Assembly (NCBI RefSeq): GCF_029023785.1
Contig: NZ_CP118955.1
Location: 1,300,501 to 1,364,500 of the forward strand
Direction: 5' to 3'
Origin: Enterococcus faecium
Lineage (GTDB): Bacteria > Bacillota > Bacilli > Lactobacillales > Enterococcaceae
DNA length: 64,000 bases
The notes below the pieces were generated by a model. It was not told where the DNA came from. It was given only the letters and a program-made list of their open reading frames with translations, and searched no databases. Made by a program: the position numbers and the translations under genes. Of this stretch, positions 60,655 through 64,000 are shown piece after piece; position 1 is the first letter of the stretch; each line of letters opens with the position of its first letter.

Positions 60655-61818
60655 CTAATTTCGAGAATCATCATCCTTTGTTTGGCCAATCGTGCTAACA
60701 GTATATGTGTGACTAGCTTTTTCATAAAACAGAATCCGTTTTTTTCTCAAAAATGATAGCAAGATATTTAAAATAAAAATACCTTGTAGTAACAAGACAC
60801 CGAGAGAAATGAATACTGCACTCATCTGCAACACCGTATTCGTTGTCGAATTCATGATTTGCTGAAGCAACTGCCCCAACCAGCTTAAACCATAAAAAAG
60901 AAAGTACAGATACCCGTAGCGGATCATCAATGCTTTTAAAGAAATTCGTTCGCGGTCTTCTTCCACCAAACGGATACGCACAATTTTTTTGCCAAGTGTC
61001 CATCCATTGGTTATAAACGGTACAATCATAAAGTATACCCCTACTTCTAATAAAAGCCACCAGATATGAGAAGTAACTGCCCCTGAATCGAACGCAATTT
61101 TAAAGAAAATCGCCGCTACCAAATTAATAAGAGATAAAAATGTCCAGTCGATCAAATAAGCGACCAAGCGTCGAGTCAATGAGACAGTCTTTCCTTTTTC
61201 ATAAGAAAGTTCATCCATTCGTCTTCTTGTAGGAAGCATAAATGTAAATAACGGCGTAACGACAAAACCAATGATTCCACCCAATGTATTTGTCACTAAA
61301 TCATTAACATCAAATAAGCGGTATGGTCTTGGGTAGATAAAATAAAGTCCACTTAGCTGCGTCAATTCAAAAAATAGAGAAAGGCAGAAACTAGCAATCA
61401 TCGTTTTCATAAAAGAAAGCCGGAAATAATATCTTAAATAAATGCCAAATGGTATGAGTAATAAAACATTAAAAGCTGGTTCCAAAAATACACTCTGCTT
61501 CATTGCCGGCAGGTAGGTACTAGGTTCAGACAAGACCAATACCGTGTTGTCTCTGAAATGTTGCCATGAAGCAAATAAATGCAGCTCCATCTTTGGCCCT
61601 GTCATTTGGGCAACCGTCTCCTTTGCCGGAAGTGGTAAGATCACCAAAAAATACGCACACAATAAATAAAAAACGAAAGAATACAAAATAACTGCCCTTG
61701 TTACTAGAAATGTTCCATACTTTCGATATTCATAAATAAAAAAAACAGATGAGATCGCTAAGGCTAAAAATGGAAAAACAATCAGCGCAAAACGAATCGG
61801 TTCGATATAACTTGCCAT
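60655..61818 (-). CDS. VanZ-like and RDD-domain fusion membrane protein
   Basis: 387 residues behind AGGAGGAGTC. The N-terminal half (about 1-200) is a VanZ-like domain (LEPAFNVLLLIPFGIYLRYYF, then FELTQLSGL and DVNDLVTNTLGGIIGF). The C-terminal half (about 215-360) is an RDD domain (RRLVAYLIDWTFLSLI, FITNGWTLGKKIVRIRLV). VanZ itself gives low-level teicoplanin resistance, but most VanZ-like proteins have unknown roles; RDD proteins are often ion- or lipid-linked. About nine membrane segments in total; function unknown. Confidence 0.8.
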   Translation of the reverse strand: MASYIEPIRFALIVFPFLALAISSVFFIYEYRKYGTFLVTRAVILYSFVFYLLCAYFLVILPLPAKETVAQMTGPKMELHLFASWQHFRDNTVLVLSEPSTYLPAMKQSVFLEPAFNVLLLIPFGIYLRYYFRLSFMKTMIASFCLSLFFELTQLSGLYFIYPRPYRLFDVNDLVTNTLGGIIGFVVTPLFTFMLPTRRRMDELSYEKGKTVSLTRRLVAYLIDWTFLSLINLVAAIFFKIAFDSGAVTSHIWWLLLEVGVYFMIVPFITNGWTLGKKIVRIRLVEEDRERISLKALMIRYGYLYFLFYGLSWLGQLLQQIMNSTTNTVLQMSAVFISLGVLLLQGIFILNILLSFLRKKRILFYEKASHTYTVSTIGQTKDDDSRN

Positions 61819-61946
61819 ATGACTCCTCCTTGATTCTTTGTATCTCTCTTATCTTAGCAGTCCTTTGCTGTTTCAAGCAAGTAACGAGGCTATTATTTCT
61901 CATTTCTTTCAAAGTAAAGTAAGATAAACACAAAGGGGGTGTCGAG

Positions 61947-62270
61947 ATGCTGAATATGTACTTTGTTTTTGGCGTACCTATTTTTTTACTGTTCCTTTAT
62001 GCTACGATCGCTTATGTAAGAAAAAGAACTACAATTCATTATTTAGGATTTATTCTCCTGATTATTTCGGGTTTCATGCTAGTCTTCAATCTTCAGACTT
62101 GGCAGCAAGCACTTCTTGAAATGGATAAAATGACTCCACATGCTTTGTCTAAAGTGCTTGGCTACCCTGTCTATCTGATTTGGCTTCCCATTTTCATTTC
62201 TGGTTGCTTGGTTTTATTAAATATTTATCGCGGCGTACGCCGAATAGTTCAGTTACGCAAATCAAAGTAA
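61947..62270 (+). CDS. small three-span membrane protein, function unknown
   Basis: 107 residues behind GGGGGTGTCGAG. Hydrophobic segments lie at about 3-22, 31-49 and 72-93, followed by a basic tail (RGVRRIVQLRKSK). No family recognised. Its stop codon is inside its own terminator; it is divergent from the VanZ-RDD gene. Confidence 0.6.
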   Translation: MLNMYFVFGVPIFLLFLYATIAYVRKRTTIHYLGFILLIISGFMLVFNLQTWQQALLEMDKMTPHALSKVLGYPVYLIWLPIFISGCLVLLNIYRGVRRIVQLRKSK

Positions 62271-62316
62271 AAGGCAGAAATCGGTTGAGCCCGATTTCTG
62301 TCTTTTACTTTGCTAT
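62263..62316. terminator. strong hairpin terminator overlapping a stop codon
   Basis: 22-base arms (62263-62284 and 62291-62312) with one G-U wobble. The TAA of the small membrane gene lies in the first arm. It would act in both directions. Confidence 0.8.
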
Positions 62317-62452
62317 TTCATCGTAGACAAAACGACATTTACGTGATCAAAATTAACGAGTACTTTTGACATTTCTTCCACGTACTCCTCATTTAAATAA
62401 AATATTTTGTTTGGCAGAGAAGTGCAGTTCTAATAAAATTCGAATGTTTTAG

Positions 62453-63802
62453 CTATCTACGTTTTAAATAGAGATAAATCGGGATACCAGCAAGTGTCAA
62501 TACTATCCCCATCGAAGCTAAAAAGGTCTGAGTGATAAGCGTGCTTGATACGATAAAAGTCCCTCCAATGATTGCTACTAGTGGAATAAACGGATACATT
62601 GGAACTTTGTATGGTCGAAACAAATCAGGTTCTTTTTTACGAAGAAGAATGACACCAACAAAGACCATCGTATAAAAAATCCAAATGACAAAGATCAGCA
62701 TATCCGTTAGTGTATCAAAACCACCGATCATCATCATGCCAATAGCGATGACTAGCTCTAAGATACCTGCGGCTACAGGAACTTTAGTTTTATCATGAAG
62801 TTTAGCAAAGAGCTTGCTAAAAGGCAGGTTGTTTTCTTTTGCCATAACATAAGGGAGACGCATTCCAGTAAGGGTATAGCCATTGATGGTTCCATAAACA
62901 GAAATCAAGATACCAACTGTGACCAGTCTTCCACCGAAGCCGCCAAAAATCATTTTTGCAACGTCACTTGCCGCATTGCTGTTTCCTGCGACTCCGTCGA
63001 TAGATGCGGTTCTTAAGAACACCGCATTTACTAATAAATAAACGATCATGATTCCGATGATTCCTAAAGAAATTGCTTTTGGCAAATCTTTCGCCGGCTT
63101 TTTCAATTCTCCCGAAATATTTCCTACGTGTATCCAACCGTCGTATGCGAACATCGTTGCTAGCAAGCCCGCTCCCAAGGCTGAGAAAAATGAAAGATTT
63201 TCTCCTGCTTGGATCGGAAACAGTTGGAAGTCTACTCCTTCTTGTCGGAACAAACCGAAAATGACGATCACAAACAAAGGAATAAGCTTGCAGACAAGCG
63301 TAATCGACTGAAAAGCCCCTCCAGCTTTAGAACCTAAAAAATTGATCAACAGGATCGATACAGCAGCTGTAACAGCTACGGGAACAATCATTGACTGGGA
63401 AAGACCAAATAGATTGACGAACTGTGTACCGAAAATGATCGACAAGGCTGCTACATTTGCTGGAAAATAAATCACGACTTGCGCCCAGCCCAATAAAAAA
63501 GCTGCTGTATTTCCGTAAATCCGTTCGATATATTTAATCATCCCTCCTGTTTCTGGAATAGCAGCTGCCAGTTCAGCTCCTGTTAGTCCTGCACAGACAG
63601 AAATCATACCACCGAGAAACCAAGAAAACATATGCAAACTGGCGGATCCTGTAACTTCTGCTACGCTTGCGGCTTTAAAAAATACCCCTGCACCGATCAC
63701 TGTGCCCATAACAGTCGATAAAGCAGTAAAAAATCCCATCGTACGTTTTAATTCATTTTCTATTTTTACTTCTTTTACTGGCGTGGCTTGATATTCTTCC
63801 AT
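62453..63802 (-). CDS. APC-superfamily amino-acid permease
   Basis: 449 residues from the ATG at 63802 behind AAAGGGGACAAGGG; a 65-residue longer frame overlaps the upstream gene. Twelve membrane segments, with the APC motif STVMGTVIGAGVFFKAA in TM1 and VAALSIIFGTQF later. It resembles Ser/Thr exchangers of the SteT/LAT group. Transcribed after an epimerase/dehydrogenase gene (69 bases), so a threonine- or serine-linked role is possible. Confidence 0.85.
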   Translation of the reverse strand: MEEYQATPVKEVKIENELKRTMGFFTALSTVMGTVIGAGVFFKAASVAEVTGSASLHMFSWFLGGMISVCAGLTGAELAAAIPETGGMIKYIERIYGNTAAFLLGWAQVVIYFPANVAALSIIFGTQFVNLFGLSQSMIVPVAVTAAVSILLINFLGSKAGGAFQSITLVCKLIPLFVIVIFGLFRQEGVDFQLFPIQAGENLSFFSALGAGLLATMFAYDGWIHVGNISGELKKPAKDLPKAISLGIIGIMIVYLLVNAVFLRTASIDGVAGNSNAASDVAKMIFGGFGGRLVTVGILISVYGTINGYTLTGMRLPYVMAKENNLPFSKLFAKLHDKTKVPVAAGILELVIAIGMMMIGGFDTLTDMLIFVIWIFYTMVFVGVILLRKKEPDLFRPYKVPMYPFIPLVAIIGGTFIVSSTLITQTFLASMGIVLTLAGIPIYLYLKRR

Positions 63803-63870
63803 CCCTTGTCCCCTTTCATACCATAGCCAATCCCAAAAGTATAAAAAACTTTTTGGATGTGGTTCTTGTT

Positions 63871-64000
63871 TTATACCGTCTCTACCAATTTTTCTTTCAG
63901 TTTTTCCAACATATCCTTTGTCATCACATCTAAGTCGTATTTCGGCGAAAAGCCCCATTCCTCTTGCGCACAAGAAACATCTAGTGAATTTGGCCAAGAT
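63871..64000 (-). CDS. NAD-dependent epimerase/dehydratase (threonine-dehydrogenase-like), C-terminal end
   Basis: The last 43 codons of a gene that enters from the right edge, ending at a TAA at 63871-63873. The visible end ([17 protein letters not shown], then [17 protein letters not shown]) is the C-terminal signature of the short-chain epimerases that act as L-threonine 3-dehydrogenase in some bacteria. Only this fragment is in the window, so the function is a family call. Confidence 0.65.
   Translation of the reverse strand, partial: SWPNSLDVSCAQEEWGFSPKYDLDVMTKDMLEKLKEKLVETV

Noticed and set aside
63803..63997. N-terminal extension of the amino-acid permease by 65 residues
   Set aside because: It overlaps, in another frame, the clear C-terminus of an epimerase gene; the ATG at 63802 has the ribosome site.

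Overview
The window looks like the chromosome of a low-GC lactic-acid coccus, most likely Enterococcus faecium or a very close relative. The evidence is the EbpABC-type pilus locus with its sortase C and the start of an EbpR-type regulator, an EbsA-family gene beside an RNase H gene, and the complete enterococcal order pyrR-pyrP-pyrB-pyrC-carA-carB-pyrK-pyrD-pyrF-pyrE. No species marker was searched; this is recognition of gene order and protein sequence. I saw no rRNA, tRNA, CRISPR array, insertion sequence or prophage.

Layout. 1-8.2 kb: a divergent regulator fragment, three LPXTG pilins and a class C sortase. 8.3-19.2 kb: an accessory metabolic block. It holds an RpiR regulator, a Gfo/Idh/MocA oxidoreductase, a small disordered repeat protein, a PRD regulator that carries its own EIIA domain with a Ula-type PTS IIB/IIC pair, and an MFS transporter plus GH78-type glycosidase operon. 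The AraC regulator beside that operon is broken by two lesions. 19.5-26.5 kb: L-lactate dehydrogenase, an AT-rich gene-poor gap, a Doc/AbrB toxin-antitoxin module, topoisomerase III, a VOC-fold protein and an LCP cell-wall ligase. 26.6-30.9 kb: aroE and a three-gene TrpXYZ-type ABC transporter, each behind its own leader with a terminator. 31-36 kb: a thioredoxin-like membrane protein, the fibronectin-binding/RqcH protein, a LysR regulator, an alpha-carbonic anhydrase and an HD hydrolase. 36.2-47.9 kb: the ten-gene pyr operon behind a PyrR attenuator. 47.9-64 kb: housekeeping and transport genes, including rluD-like, lspA, a HEPN-like/CBS protein, fhs, csp, a CDF exporter, an ECF S component, alaS with a T-box, a CshB-like helicase, a VanZ-RDD fusion, an amino-acid permease and the end of an epimerase gene.

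The most striking theme is RNA-level control. Four transcripts in 32 kb carry conditional leaders of different designs. These are a Trp-codon leader peptide (NWRSW) with nested alternative hairpins before the ABC transporter, a 20-codon ORF whose stop codon lies inside the terminator before aroE, a PyrR-binding attenuator before pyrR, and a T-box before alaS. The Trp leader predicts that the transporter carries tryptophan and is turned on by tryptophan starvation. A ribosome-monitored Trp attenuator is unexpected in a Firmicute, where T-box or TRAP control is usual. The neighbouring aroE leader may be a second such device. These two are my best candidates for an under-described system.
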